A DNA stretch of 64,000 nt from Byssothecium circinans (lineage: Eukaryota > Ascomycota > Dothideomycetes > Pleosporales > Massarinaceae): assembly GCA_010015675.1 (NCBI GenBank), contig ML976978.1, positions 160,018-224,017 on the forward strand, read 5' to 3'. The number at the start of each line of letters is the position of its first letter. The stretch's first letter is position 1. This document shows, in pieces, positions 22,794 to 34,133 of the stretch. The translations under genes and the position numbers were made by a program. The notes below the pieces were generated by a model, which saw only the letters and a program-made list of their open reading frames with translations, was not told the origin of the DNA and ran no database searches.

Positions 22794-23536
22794 TTGGTGT
22801 GGTTAATGCCAGAAACTGTAGGGGTTTTGGTGGAAATTAGTGCTCTTCATCATAAGGCTTTGCCCAATTACTTGTGATCGCGACCGACGACAAATTCACC
22901 TGTTACGACATAAAGGCTCCGATGCTCTCCATCATAATACATGGCTACAGCCGTGAGTGGGATGAGGTGCAAGGAATGCAATCAGCAGTTATCGTGGCAT
23001 GGGTGTATTGCATAACAAGAGAAGAAATCCCTCCGAGTGAGGAACCAGGGAAGCTTCAAGGGGTATTGTGGCATTAAAGAGACGCATGTGATAAGGGAGT
23101 GGGCCACAAGAGTGAACAGTTGGGTAAGGAGGGCCAAGGGGTGGAGCTACGAGGAACTGGTCATCCTCAAGTCCGCAGACGACCAAAGAAGACCTGCGGG
23201 GCTACTAGTCCTGAGAGATTGCAGAAATCGGGAAGTAACAAGGTGTCATGCAAGTGTTTTCCTCCATGCCCGCAGTCCAAAAGTCCAAACATCCACTGGT
23301 ATCGCAACTATGGCCGGAGGAGTCTCTGTCGGTAAGAGGAGAGTGGAGAGCCTTTCGGCAGTGCGTGAACTCTCCCCCACTGGTGAGAAGCAAGTCGGGC
23401 GACGATAGTGTGGTACTATCTGGTGTCAAAGATCGACCGAGAACTCAATGCTACTGAAAGTTAGTGCTCGTCCATATAATAAAAAGTATGTTCACCTGCC
23501 TTGCAGCCAACTGCACAGCAAGGGTTCGAGGCCTAT
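22794..23536. other. intergenic, no gene seen
   Basis: Short open frames on both strands carry no recognisable content. Confidence 0.45.
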
Positions 23537-24952
23537 CTACTCGGTTCTCATCCTCTTATTTCCGTTGCCGGAAAGATCGCTGCTTGATTCAGTCCTTGAT
23601 GCGCCGAGCTTAGCTTCCCAGACTTCAAGCGCAATCTTGTCCCGGGTCACCCGCGAGAACTTCAGTTCGAGGTGTTTGTGCAATAAGGCTTCTCTCTCCT
23701 GACGCAGCTTCTCCACATTACGCTTGGCTTTGCTAAGCTTCAGCCCGGCATCGTCATAATGCTTCTGAGGCATCTCAGCCACATCCCTTTTATAAGCACT
23801 GCCTGGGTCCGCCTTGTATGCATTACTGAAATTAGTGTAGCGATTTCGGGCTTGAACCTCGGGCCCGACAAGATTGTCGACGATCGCCTGGGCCTTTTGG
23901 ATCTCATCAGCAAGGTTTCGGACGCGTTGGTGAAGCTCTTCCTTTTCCTTAGATGGTGGTGTTTCCCGCGGGCGGCTGAGTTCAATGTGATCCCGGTCCT
24001 CAGAAGGAGTTTGCGACTCCGTTATTTCAGAGCCCTTTCGCTTCCGGGTCGGTTGAGGAGTCGGCTCGCGGGTGGCTGTCATTGTTGATCCCTGATCTTG
24101 GGAGTTCTGGGCAGCCTTCATTTTCCGAAGATCTTCGCGTGCTTTGTCGGCCAGGTCTTGGTTTATATTCTGTAGAACATTCACCAGATACGCTGTATCA
24201 TCAGGAACAAGCCGTCCATAGTAGTTGAGCATTGTAGCGCGCATAGTCCTCCGATGGCTTATATCGATCGCTGAGTACTTGCTGCCAGGGAAGCCAGAGT
24301 GATCGAGCTTTAGCAAACGGTGTTTGGTGTGGTTCTCTGGCTCAGGGAGCTCTGGTGGCACTACTTGCAGATGTTGGTCACAGCGTTCTTGAACCCAAGA
24401 CGCCAGATGCTCCAGAATCTTGCCGCCATGGGTAGTCATGCGTACATCTTCCCAAGTTGCTGATACGTGATCCTTTGCAACACAGACATATGGAGCAAAT
24501 TCTGCAGAAACTATGCCAAGATCGGTGTCCACATAGCCGGATTTTGCTTGTTTAGCTTTCTTGTTGCAGGTCTTCTCGATTTCGGCCTCCCAATACACGT
24601 TCCCAGGCATTATCGAAGCAAACTCCTCGTCTGAGCAGGGTATAGCGATAATCGAGCGTCTAGAGGTGGCTCGCGAGGCGGGCGTCAGAGACTGCTGCAG
24701 GGACGGAGGACCGCAATAGGGAATTCCCGAGAAAACTCCAGAGAAGCGAGAATTGGCGACAGGCTGCGTGTTTGGGTTGTAGTACGAGTTGGGGTGCCTG
24801 TTGGATGCTCGGGTTGGTCTGGATGCGATCGCAGGCTGTGTCTGGTTGGGCGTGGACAAGTGATTGTTGCCGACGAGGCTATCGGCGGCCTGTCCGGTGT
24901 GGCCAAATGCGTCGTAGCCATATTCCCTGGTACGGACCCTATAGTTAGACAT
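23537..24952 (-). CDS. unrecognised nuclear-like coiled-coil protein
   Basis: A single exon of 471 codons starting at the ATG at 24952. The N-terminal 110 residues are disordered. A compact central domain (about 115-290) contains the motifs SGYVDTDLGIVSAEFAPYV and YYGRLVPDDTAYLVNVLQNI. A basic patch, PTRKRKGSE, could be a nuclear localisation signal; a coiled coil (about 330-450, with KLSKAKRNVEKLRQEREALL) and a basic tail (NKRMRTE) follow. It is divergent from the larger gene at 25414. Both share a KRKxSE...SEDRDH/DDRDH motif and a short basic C-terminus, so they may be related in function or ancestry. No family is recognised. Confidence 0.75.
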   Translation of the reverse strand: MSNYRVRTREYGYDAFGHTGQAADSLVGNNHLSTPNQTQPAIASRPTRASNRHPNSYYNPNTQPVANSRFSGVFSGIPYCGPPSLQQSLTPASRATSRRSIIAIPCSDEEFASIMPGNVYWEAEIEKTCNKKAKQAKSGYVDTDLGIVSAEFAPYVCVAKDHVSATWEDVRMTTHGGKILEHLASWVQERCDQHLQVVPPELPEPENHTKHRLLKLDHSGFPGSKYSAIDISHRRTMRATMLNYYGRLVPDDTAYLVNVLQNINQDLADKAREDLRKMKAAQNSQDQGSTMTATREPTPQPTRKRKGSEITESQTPSEDRDHIELSRPRETPPSKEKEELHQRVRNLADEIQKAQAIVDNLVGPEVQARNRYTNFSNAYKADPGSAYKRDVAEMPQKHYDDAGLKLSKAKRNVEKLRQEREALLHKHLELKFSRVTRDKIALEVWEAKLGASRTESSSDLSGNGNKRMRTE

Positions 24953-25413
24953 GGTGGAAAGGCCTGCAGCTATTGTCAGCAGCTGCTTAATGTAGTAGCG
25001 ATCTTATCGCGTGAACACCGGCGCAGAGTTTCGGTAAACGCCGCCAACGTTGAAATAGATTGAGCGTGGGCCACTGTATTCGGCTGGTTCTGTACCTAAG
25101 GTCGCAGTTTGGTGGTGGAGGGGAAATATTGTTGTGGTTGTCAAGTGTCATAGAAGGTGGGCAAACAGAGAAGTAAAGTCGGAGCGGCGGCTTAGTGAGC
25201 AGTCCGATTGCCATTAGATAATAGAGCGTCAAATTCAACTGTATGTCATACTCTTTGACCTCAGTGCCGCTGGTACGCGTAAACAATGTCGCCCGTCACG
25301 TGATGGTCATAGCTCAACTGCCCGCGTGCAGGCACCCCACTTCAAAAAGCGACCCTTCTTTCCGCTCACGCGCTTCAATCTCTGACTCTCTACAACCCCT
25401 CTCTCTCTTCAAC
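24953..25413. promoter_or_regulatory. divergent promoter region of two unknown nuclear-like genes
   Basis: 461 bp lie between opposite start codons. The stretch just before 25414 is pyrimidine-rich (TCTCTACAACCCCTCTCTC), a common fungal core-promoter feature. Confidence 0.5.
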
Positions 25414-28400
25414 ATGTCGCTCTACCGTCCTTGCTCCATCAACGACATATCGAACAAACCAACGGCTGCTGCAATGGCGAACGAACTAAGTGACGCTCAG
25501 GAAACCCGCAACCTTGCACACTTCGAAGAGTAGAGGAGGGACGGCGATAACATCGGTGCCGATCCAAAAAACTATACTGTCGACACTCCCAAGCTGATTA
25601 GGATCTTCGACGGGGAGAAGCCTGTCCTCGCCTTGCTACTGTCTCGTATAATGAGCTGGTGGATGCAAGAGTCTGTTAGGCTCGAGAAACGTGTATGGGA
25701 GTTGAAAAATGCATTAGAAGTAGAAGCCCCGAAAGTGGACAAACTGACGAAGTCGGCACGACGGCGATTCGAACTGGCCGAGGAGCGCATATACTCAGTC
25801 ACACTTCAACTCAGCAGAGGAACTATTCCAAAGGATCAATACGATTACAACATCAAATCCTGGATCAAAATCAAGGATCGAGCTAAACAAGACCTCGATC
25901 ACGTGGACTCAACAGCAGACAATCTCAGGAAATGTCTCGCCGAAGCCGAAGATAAATGGTACGATGTCGTCCAGTCAATATGTGTGCATCACCGCGAAAT
26001 GTACATTAAAAATGGTATATTGGAAGATTATGGGTGTGGAATAGCCCCCGAAATCGAAGAGAAGCAACCACATGTGGGCTCAACACCCACCCCCATCGTG
26101 CCTAACAAGGGGAGCATTCTGGCTCCCTCGCTGCCCAGTTCAACCCAAGGAAATTGCCTTCTTCGTGCAGAACTTCAAGATTTGTATGCCGATTTAGAGC
26201 TTTCTGGGAAGAAAAACGATGTGGAGTGTGTGGAAGTTAATGTCCTTCTCGCCGAGGAAAATCTCAAATGCGCTTTGAAAATCCACGACCAACACCGCGC
26301 TGGCTATAAGCAAGCATTCCGCGAGTACGTCAAAGGCCAAGGTAATCGGAAGGGTGACTTCGAAACCGAATTTGGCCCGATATGGATCGAGCGTTGGCGG
26401 AAGGTCATCCAGGATCTGGAGGTTGCAGAAAAGGAAATGATAGGAGCTGTTGGAAACGCTCATATGTTTGGTCTCGCCGCTGTATACCCCCCTCTGGAGA
26501 GTCCATGTTTCGAAGAAATATGTGAGGAATTCGATTGGGAGCTCGAGAAAGAAAAGGCCCGAAAGAGGGTTTTGAAATGGCTTGACGTCGACGATGGCAA
26601 ATCCCACCCGACCTCTACCGCTATCAGCGAGATTCCGCGATCTTATGCAAACAAGACTAGTGATGCCCATAAGAGCAATGGTTGCGGTGTGCATGAGGCA
26701 TACGAAAGGACGGCGGAGGGCTCAGAAATCAGTGACGGTAATGAGGAGCCGAACTCGCCCGCTGGTCTATCGTCATCCTGGGACGAATCGAGCACCACAT
26801 CTGGCCCATCATCCAACCATAGTAGTGCGTCTGAGCCAAATACGGTGGAACGTCAATTTCAAGAACACCTCAACCTCATTCAAAATATCTACGACGTCAC
26901 TGAGGAATTCCAGTCCGCAACAGAGGCGCACGAATGGCATAGAGCTGGGTACAAGAGCGCGTTGCGTGAATATATCCAAGATCAGGGCCAGCGAGAAGGT
27001 GGCTTTGAAACCGAATTTGGGGCCATTTGGGTTCTTCGGGGTTGCGAAGTGGAGCAACGCCTGAAATCAGCGGAAGAGGAACTGCGCAATGCCTTGTCGA
27101 ACTATCTATATGCAGGTCTCGAGCCATGTCTTTTGCCTAAACAAGAATACCTCCAGCGTGTACGTATTTTACAGGAGTACGATGCAACAGAAGGGCTCAG
27201 AAAGCTTCAAGATCGCGCTGGCAAATGGCTTGACGTTGTTAACAACGGAAATCACCCCATCTCCGACGCAATCAACAAGACTCCACAATCGTATATAGAT
27301 GAGCCCGCTGCTCCAGACATTAATGAAGAAGGTTTGCCGACGCTTCATCCCGCTCAGTTAGACGATACGTGGTTGAATACCACGCCGGACTTTTCCCTCG
27401 CCATATACACCAACTTGGCGAGCACCGTGGATGTCGAAGCAAAGGTTGGGGGCCAGAAGCATGATGGCGCAGGTGAGAGCGCTCATTTACCCTGGGATCT
27501 TGATCTCGATGACCGGAAACCCAAACGATCAAGGTCATTCTCGGTGTCTCTGGTATCGTATTCCACTTCGGTGAAGGATGAAGGCATTTCGAGATGCGCA
27601 GGTGCCGAGCAATCCCCCGAAAAATCTCTCGCAACACCAGCCAAAGTCAGTGACAGCGTCTCCACGATGCAAAAATCAAACCAGGACGACACAACGCGGG
27701 ATGAGAACAAGGAAAAGGGCAGCGAGGAAGATGGTGCTGGTGCTGGACCCCAATATCAGAATTGCCTAGATTCCTCATCCCCAAAGATCGATCATGGAAT
27801 GGGCAAAACAACGATGCTAGAGGAAGGCTTTCTGCCGCCGGCACAGCAGGCAGCAGCAGCTCAGCAGGAGCTGAAAGCCGCAGCACCGGTATCCCCATCA
27901 TCCCCGAAGCGCAAGCGCTCTAGCGCGAGCAATCACGATGACATCCAACGTCCACAGATAAAACTGTGTGATGAAGCCTCACGCGTAACTGCTTCACTTG
28001 AGTCGAACGCGAATGTCTCATCAACGCCCGAGCAACAAGTTGAAGAAAAATGCCAAGAAAGCTTTCCAAAAGATCCAGGCACCACATTAAAAGCGTTTAC
28101 CAAGCGCAAGCGGCCCACCAGCGAGGAGAATGATGACCGGGATCATCGACAGAAGATCCGAAAAACGGAGAAGGCCAAGTCACCTTGCAGCCCTCGGTCA
28201 CTTCCAAAGCCTACACAAGCAAACTCCAAGCCGCCAAAGTCGAAGCCGCGAGTAGACTCAGGCGTGGACGCATCAACGACCACTAAGCGCAAGCGCTCCG
28301 GTGACGAAGATCAAGGCAAGGATAGTCGTGTGCCGGAGCAGAGTGAGAATCTCGGTAGCGTCGAACTGCCAGAGATCAAATCTCACGAGCCTCCGAAGCG

Positions 28401-28761
28401 CAAGCGCTCAGAAAACGAGGATCATGACGACGAAGCGCATCCGCGGAAGAAGCAGCGCGAAACCCCGCCCACATCTGTATCGGCCAAGCTCGACACTGCG
28501 CGAAATAACCATTCCATCACTCCCGAGGATGCCAAGAAGACATCCCAAAAGACGATGCATGATGCCAAATTTTACTCTACGCCTCCGAAAGAGCCAGAGC
28601 ATGCTTCAACGTCACCATCCACTCCTCTACCGGAGCCAAAGAAAGTTGGGACGATCCCAACACCATCGCTACCGACCGAAGTATCCTCAAAACCGACCCA
28701 AAAGCGCAAAGCCTTCGCTGAACTCGAAAATGGAGAGCGCCGCAAGCGCACGAAAAATTAG
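25414..28761 (+). CDS. very large repeat/coiled-coil protein with in-frame TAG near start
   Basis: The frame opens at the ATG at 25414 (MSLYRPCSINDISNKP), meets a TAG at 25531-25533, and continues open in the same frame to 28761. The sequence just after the stop is protein-like (DGDNIGADPKNYTVDTPKLI), so the TAG probably interrupts a 1115-codon gene; a retained intron starting GTAGAG is the alternative. If translation starts downstream, at 25651 or later, most of the protein is still made. Two internal modules of about 125 residues are duplicated (about 26245-26640 and 26890-27305). Each has WHRAGYK/QHRAGYK, REY, FETEFGxIW, a central helix, KWLDV and a P-x-SY end. The C-terminal third has five KRKR motifs followed by acidic residues (TTKRKRSGDEDQ, PPKRKRSENEDHDDE), ending RRKRTKN. 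It is probably nuclear. The family is not recognised. Confidence 0.75.
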
Positions 28762-28824
28762 TCGGATCTTCCCGCATCCTGCGACTAGGCTCGCCTGCAC
28801 ACGCACATGAACGAATTGACAAGG

Positions 28825-29452
28825 TTTTTTGGCTAGACCCCACGATGGGCCGCCAGCCTCGAGTCAGTCGCTCGCTGTGGTATGAATTTGCGAAGGATGA
28901 GAGGGCTCAACGGAAATGGCATAAGAGAGGCCTTTTGGCAAGACTCCATGATGGGTCGCCAGCTTCTCAGCCCAAGTCGCACTCCGAAAATTGCAAACAG
29001 GACAATCAAAGAAGGAATAAGAAAAGGATCGACTGGCTAGACGCTACGATGGGTCGCCAGGTTTCCTTCTTTTCCCCACGCCGAATCCCCTCAACTTCTT
29101 GCCTCCACTAATAGCGCACCACGAAAATAATCCAAGAGCAGACAGAAGCCTCATGACCGGATCGTTTGAAGAGGCGCCAGCTTCCCTTTAGCCCCTATCT
29201 CGCCCCTACCTTCTACCCACACCCGGATGTCTGCCAGGATTGATTGTGCGATAGGAGTTTTTTGGCTCGACCTTTGATGGCCGCCAGCTTCGATCTCACA
29301 CACATCAATCCAACCCCACACATCCGGTCCATACATTGAAATCAAACTGTCACCGCTATCTCTAGCATCCTGATCCAATCTACTCCAATCCCTGCAACAC
29401 TCGGTCATGAGCAAGAGATATGGCCAGACTCTATGAAAGGTCGCCAGCTTCT
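28825..29452 (+). repeat. six spaced hairpin repeats after the large gene
   Basis: Six imperfect copies of a ~30 nt motif lie at 28830-28857, 28936-28963, 29034-29061, about 29153-29181, 29263-29288 and 29421-29448. The shared core is TGGC, two bases, GAC, about ten bases rich in CATGATGG, GGTC, GCCAGC. The two ends pair: TGGC with GCCA, and GAC with GTC, so each can form a small bulged hairpin. Three copies are preceded by four to six T. The copy at 29153 is the most degraded. Spacing is 98-158 bp and the sequence between copies is not conserved. The array starts 64 bp after the stop codon at 28761, so it may lie in the 3' UTR of that gene. No known RNA family is recognised. Confidence 0.65.
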
Positions 29453-29959
29453 TCCAGGTTTGCATCGCACCAATAGGGGACTGTAATAAAAGACCGACTT
29501 GCTATGAGTCGGCAAGATCAATTCATATGTTCTGAGATTGGGACCGAGATGGAGGAGATATTTGCAGTGGAATCGCCTGGACGACGAATGAATTATGGAA
29601 AGAGAAGAAGGGGGAAATTGGCCATGATGGGAGAAATGGAAAGGGCTGGGAACATTATTGGGAGCCTTGGACTGAGAACCATGGCATTTATGGGTATAGG
29701 ATTCCTAGGGAGCTGACATATTTTATGTTTTCCTTTCTTGTTTGTTACAAGCTTCCTGGGGGATTGTTGAGGGTGAATTGGCGTCCTTATTTCAGTGTGT
29801 GATTTCAGGGTATAGGAACCCTACCGGTCTAGATAGAAAAGCAAAATCCCAAAAAAATCAAGTTTCAAACCACAAGAGCTGCTTATTCAACTGCATATAA
29901 AGATTCTCGAAAGCCAATTAACCGATTATGATGCTGACGTGTACCACCCCTTCCTCTAC
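29453..29959. other. intergenic, no gene seen
   Basis: A plus-strand frame of 70 codons at 29504 has no recognisable content. Nothing else is seen. Confidence 0.4.
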
Positions 29960-30916
29960 CTAAAACATGAAAACACTACCTCTAGGACTAACACACTCCC
30001 TCATATCTATCACGTCTCTCTTCCTGTCCTTCTTCCCCTTTCCGTTTCCGTTTCCCTTCCCCTTACCTTTCTCTCCACCGAACGTAAACCTCCGAAGTCT
30101 CTGCTTCTCCGAACCACTCAACGGCACCAACGCCACATGCTCAATCGGCATCACCATTTCAAACGTCTCTCCCTCTTCTTCCCTTTGCTCCTCTGCGTCG
30201 TCATCCTCATACTCATAATACTCGCCATACCTACTGTACGTATATACAGCATCCCCATAGTACCCCTTCTCCACATCACCACCCCGTTTAACCCGCTTCG
30301 TACCTCGTTGCCGCTTCTCCTGCTGCTGCCGCTCCTCCTGTTCCCTCGACAACCGTTCCATCCTCAACTCCCTATCAACACTATACCCATGGGTATGATA
30401 ATACACCTCCGCCTTCCCCGGCGCCGAAACCGCACACGCAAAAATCCCCGTCGCGGGAAGCGGTTCCGGTTCGCGCTTCGACGAAACATTAAACGTAGAC
30501 TTCAGGCTCGGAATCGCAGCGGGGAGAAACCCAGCACCGACCCACGCGCTTTCTAACTCGCACTCCACGTCTTCTCTCAGATGATCGTAGCGCTCTTCGA
30601 GATCCGACCTGCGCCGTTCCAGAGACGCGGCGACGCCTTCGTTGTCGAGGTCCGTGAATTGCGAACGGCAGAGGTTTTCGATCTCGCGCGAGGTGAGGAG
30701 TAGGTTGTGGATATTTTGGGCGAGCGGGAGGGAGAGGAGGAGTGTGGTTAGGGGGTTGGTGACTGTGTGGGTTGAGGGGGGACAGGTGGAGATGTGGGGT
30801 TGGGTGGGTGGGGAGGTAAGGGGGGCTTGGGAGAGAGATTGTCGGATTATGCGCGAGGGACTGGCGATGAAGGGGGTGCGTTTGCGCTTGAGGGTTTTGG
30901 GGGAGTGGGGGTACAT
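29960..30916 (-). CDS. unrecognised basic protein with repetitive C-terminus
   Basis: A single exon of 318 codons from the ATG at 30916. The N-terminus has PKTLKRKRTPF, a possible nuclear signal. A helical region (about 65-130) carries SREIENLCRSQFTDLDNEG and a long Arg/Glu helix. A middle part contains GIFACAVSAPGKAEVYYHTHGY. A Tyr/Glu-rich segment (YGEYYEYEDDDAEEQREEE) is followed by HVALVPLSG and a GKGKGNGNGKGKK run encoded by a purine-rich microsatellite at about 30035-30070. The ordered patches argue for a genuine gene conserved among filamentous fungi, but I do not recognise it. Confidence 0.65.
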   Translation of the reverse strand: MYPHSPKTLKRKRTPFIASPSRIIRQSLSQAPLTSPPTQPHISTCPPSTHTVTNPLTTLLLSLPLAQNIHNLLLTSREIENLCRSQFTDLDNEGVAASLERRRSDLEERYDHLREDVECELESAWVGAGFLPAAIPSLKSTFNVSSKREPEPLPATGIFACAVSAPGKAEVYYHTHGYSVDRELRMERLSREQEERQQQEKRQRGTKRVKRGGDVEKGYYGDAVYTYSRYGEYYEYEDDDAEEQREEEGETFEMVMPIEHVALVPLSGSEKQRLRRFTFGGEKGKGKGNGNGKGKKDRKRDVIDMRECVSPRGSVFMF

Positions 30917-32526
30917 TGTTAGAGGGCGCTTTTTGTGTTGGGTTGGGATGTGAGGCTTTGGTAGAGATGTTGGTGTTTAGGATGTTTGATGTGCAATGTA
31001 GTGTTAGGTAGTGGGTGAGGACGTTAGATTTTCTGGGAGTCTCTGGATGAGTGGGTAGAGGGCGGTGTTATGAAGGGCATTGTGCTAATAAACTTCTTTG
31101 ATGAGATAGAAATAAAGACATGCCTGGCGGCAAGGCGTTTTGCCTTCTAAGAATAGCACATCCTTTCTTTGTTGCTGCCTGAGATGCACTCTGATCATTG
31201 TTATTCCATTTCGCACGGCGAAAGGCCTGTAACAAAGGCATTGTCCTTCACCTAAATCTTGCGCGTTAGAGATATACTCTCGCTCACGTTACTATAATCT
31301 GATGAGTATCTTCAAGAACCATCTCAAGCATCAACACGGATGTTGGCGATCTCTCTGAATGCTGGCTACATGATACCGTCGAGCACCAGCTTTTGATACG
31401 GGTCTTGTTAAATTATATTCGACGCTTGATTGAAGTACTTCGGCACAAGCAAGGTAGCTCCTTTTGTCTTAATGCACCAACATGTAACGTTCTAGCATAT
31501 TTGTTAGTCTGCCGCTGGCTCAGGAAATTGGTGCACCAGTCATGCTGCCATCGAAAGCTCCGCGCGCTTCTCGCTCCAATCAGGTGCGTTCATCGACTTT
31601 GCCATGCGGAAGCTGTGAGACGGCTGTTTTGCGATGACTTGCATAAGTGTAATCCGGCACCTGCCGAACATAAAGCACCCGGCATCTTAGCGCACTTCTT
31701 ATGGATTCCGTGGATGTTGGCTAAGACGTCAACAGCCCAATCACAGATAACTATAGGGAAGACGCGTAATAGTCCGACCAACAAGAGCAGATGCACAAGA
31801 ACAGTTCTCGAAAACAATGGATCATAGATAGCACATCAACATGAACAGAAGGGCAGTAAAGATGAAGAACGCGATGGTTTCTGTTAACTCAGGTGAGACA
31901 GGCTTGTGATGATCTAGGAGGCGCTGCGGGCCGGATCGCGAGATGGTGAAACGGGCGCAGCACGCTTCGCAAGCTTTTGGATGTTGGATTCTCGTGCGGG
32001 GAGGCAGAAAGACGTCAGGCGGTGCAGCAATACGATTGAGTGATCTGGTTGGTGGTGGACATATGTGATGAGGTAAGATGAGATGAGGTTGAATTTGAGA
32101 TGGAGGTATCACCTGGGCGTCGCGCGCGTGGGGCAGTGATGTGATTAGTCAGCGCCGCCTCAACCAGATTGTGAGCGTCTTTGTCCACCGATCACAAAAG
32201 GAGACTCAATGAAAGATCAGATAGTGTTTGTGAAACAGTCTGAGCGAGTAATCATCCAAAATGTTGATGTAGCAGACTTCGAAGCCAAAACTGACCGTCT
32301 CTAAACGTGTTCTATTCATAGCTCGTGGTTCAGGAACTCCTGCAGGCGTCATCGCAATGGACCGTGCGCTGCCCTTCACAGCCTCAACCCATGCGCAGAA
32401 ACGCGCGTTGCTCCCGACACCGGCGCTTCATATACTTTGCTCTCCCCTCACGCTACCAAGGCGTACGCCCGTTTTATAGTTTGCAGCCGTGTTTTTTCTT
32501 TTCGCCTACAGTTCTGTCATGCTGCC
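30917..32526. other. 1.6 kb gene-free region
   Basis: Frames of 75-144 codons exist around 31393-31827 and 31822-32112 but overlap and lack coding character. The last few hundred bases must carry the promoter of the gene at 32527. Confidence 0.45.
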
Positions 32527-34133
32527 ATGTTAGACGCCGCCCTGCCCAGTGAGTCCAAGCCTTGTCGTGGTGACATACTGGAATTTGGCTGACCAGTGTA
32601 GCTTTCTTTCTCAAGCCGTCGGCAGAGAAGATCAAGCACAAGGAGTCCTTCTACTTCACGCAGCATGGCTCCGAGCCAGAGGCGACGTACGCGCTTACCA
32701 GCGTTGATCCCGCTGCAACGGCTGCAAAGAATACCTACGCGGTAGCCCTGTTCGACTCGCATAACCCAGACGTTCTCTACGGTGAAGTTCTGTCGAAACT
32801 AGGCTGGACACATCCTACACTATCACAAGAAGAGATTCGCAAGAACGGAGGGGTAGCGCCCCCGCCGCAACCCATCTTCCCCACCGAGTTCGCCATCCAG
32901 CTCTACAATCCCGACCAGCAGGTCATCGTGAAGCAGCAAACGACAAAATGGAGCAATACAGCATCGTACGAGTTCAGCATGCCGCAGACCACCTTTCGCA
33001 CGCCCAGCGCATCGACCCTCGACCGCAGCCAGAACGACCCCGGCGCCGACGCGACAACGCCGCAGATACATTTCGTGTGGAGGAAAGAGGGCAGGAGGGA
33101 TATGACGTGTTATCTGACGGGGAAGTCTACAGACCCGACCGGCAAGAAAGCGAAGAAGAGCAAAGAGCCGGATATTGCCGTGGCTCTGTTTTCAGGTCTC
33201 AAGGAGATGACCATCATGGAGCCGAACTTGTATCGGGTTGAGGTGGAGGACTATAAGGGGTTGGAGGTCGTCATACTGTTGAGCGGCGCTGTTATCCGGG
33301 ATCTGTTTTTCAACAACCAGAAGGAGTCATATCACATCCTGGACCCATACATACGCAAGAACAGCGGCGGCATGCGCGGTAGGAAAGGCTCATCGCCGCT
33401 GGAAGGATCCAACGTCGTCCCACCCGTCATGACCCCCCAACCTCCACAACAGCAAGCAGCACCCGCCCAACCTGCGAAAGGCGCCGCAGTAAAAGGTCCA
33501 TACAACCTCCCCTCCCGCAACGACGCAAAGCGCACATCACTTCCTCCTCTCAAGACTAGCAATCAGTCTCAATCTACACCCCGTCTCGACCCGCGCTCAC
33601 AATGGGAAATCGACGCCGAGACCGCGCGGCTGAAAGCCCAAGTCGAAGTCGAAGCGCGGGAACAACGACGCCAAAACGAGCTCGCCCGCCAACGCCGCGA
33701 GGAAGAAGAAGAGAGGAAAACACGCCAGTTCCTCCAGGAAGAAGAGCGCAAACGGCAACGAGCCGAAAAGGAGCGGCGAAGACGGCAAGCAGAAGTTGAA
33801 CAAGAGACTGAAAGACTGCGCCGACAGTTTGGGAACCAAAGCAACTTGCTTCCACCCACGCAGTCGCCGCAGCGACACTCCGCACCCCCTATGCAAACCC
33901 AGTGGCAACGGCCATCTCATCCACCTGTACAACCACCTCGTCCGCACGGACAGGGTCCTTATCTGCAGCCGTACGGTCTTAAGCCTGCCGCTGCATCGCA
34001 GAGCACCTTCTTTAGCAACGGGTTACCGAAACCGAATGTGAATGGTCTGAAAAAGAAGAGTTTCTGGGGCTTGAGGAGTAAAAGCGAAGCGAATGCGAAT
34101 ACCCTAAAGAAGAAACAGAGTAGCATGTTCTAG
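32527..34133 (+). CDS. conserved filamentous-fungal protein with Arg/Glu coiled coil
   Basis: Two exons, 32527-32548 and 32602-34133, encode 517 residues. Exon 1 is only 22 bp (MLDAALP plus one base). The intron is 53 bp with a GTGAGT donor, GGCTGAC branch site and GTGTAG acceptor, and the phases agree. The N-terminal 280 residues look like a globular domain (SFYFTQHGSEPEATYALTSV, NTYAVALFDSHNPDVLYGEV, VEDYKGLEVVILLSGAVIRD). A Pro/Gln-rich linker follows, then a strongly charged helix (about 340-417, EARE...RRQNELARQRREEEEERK) and a basic end with two LKKK motifs. No enzymatic motif is visible. The start was chosen because exon 1 gives an in-frame ATG and a normal intron. I have seen this type of protein as 'hypothetical' only and give no function. 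Confidence 0.82.

Noticed and set aside
26194..26694. Minus-strand frame of 166 codons
   Set aside because: Antisense of the large plus-strand gene, whose duplicated modules prove the coding strand.
28825..29452. CRISPR-like or C/D-box snoRNA interpretation of the spaced repeats
   Set aside because: Repeat copies are too divergent and spacing too irregular for CRISPR, the organism is eukaryotic, and although ATGATGG resembles a C box there is no matching D box in a fixed position.
31393..32112. Overlapping frames on both strands
   Set aside because: No domain, no splice context and mutual overlap; treated as chance.
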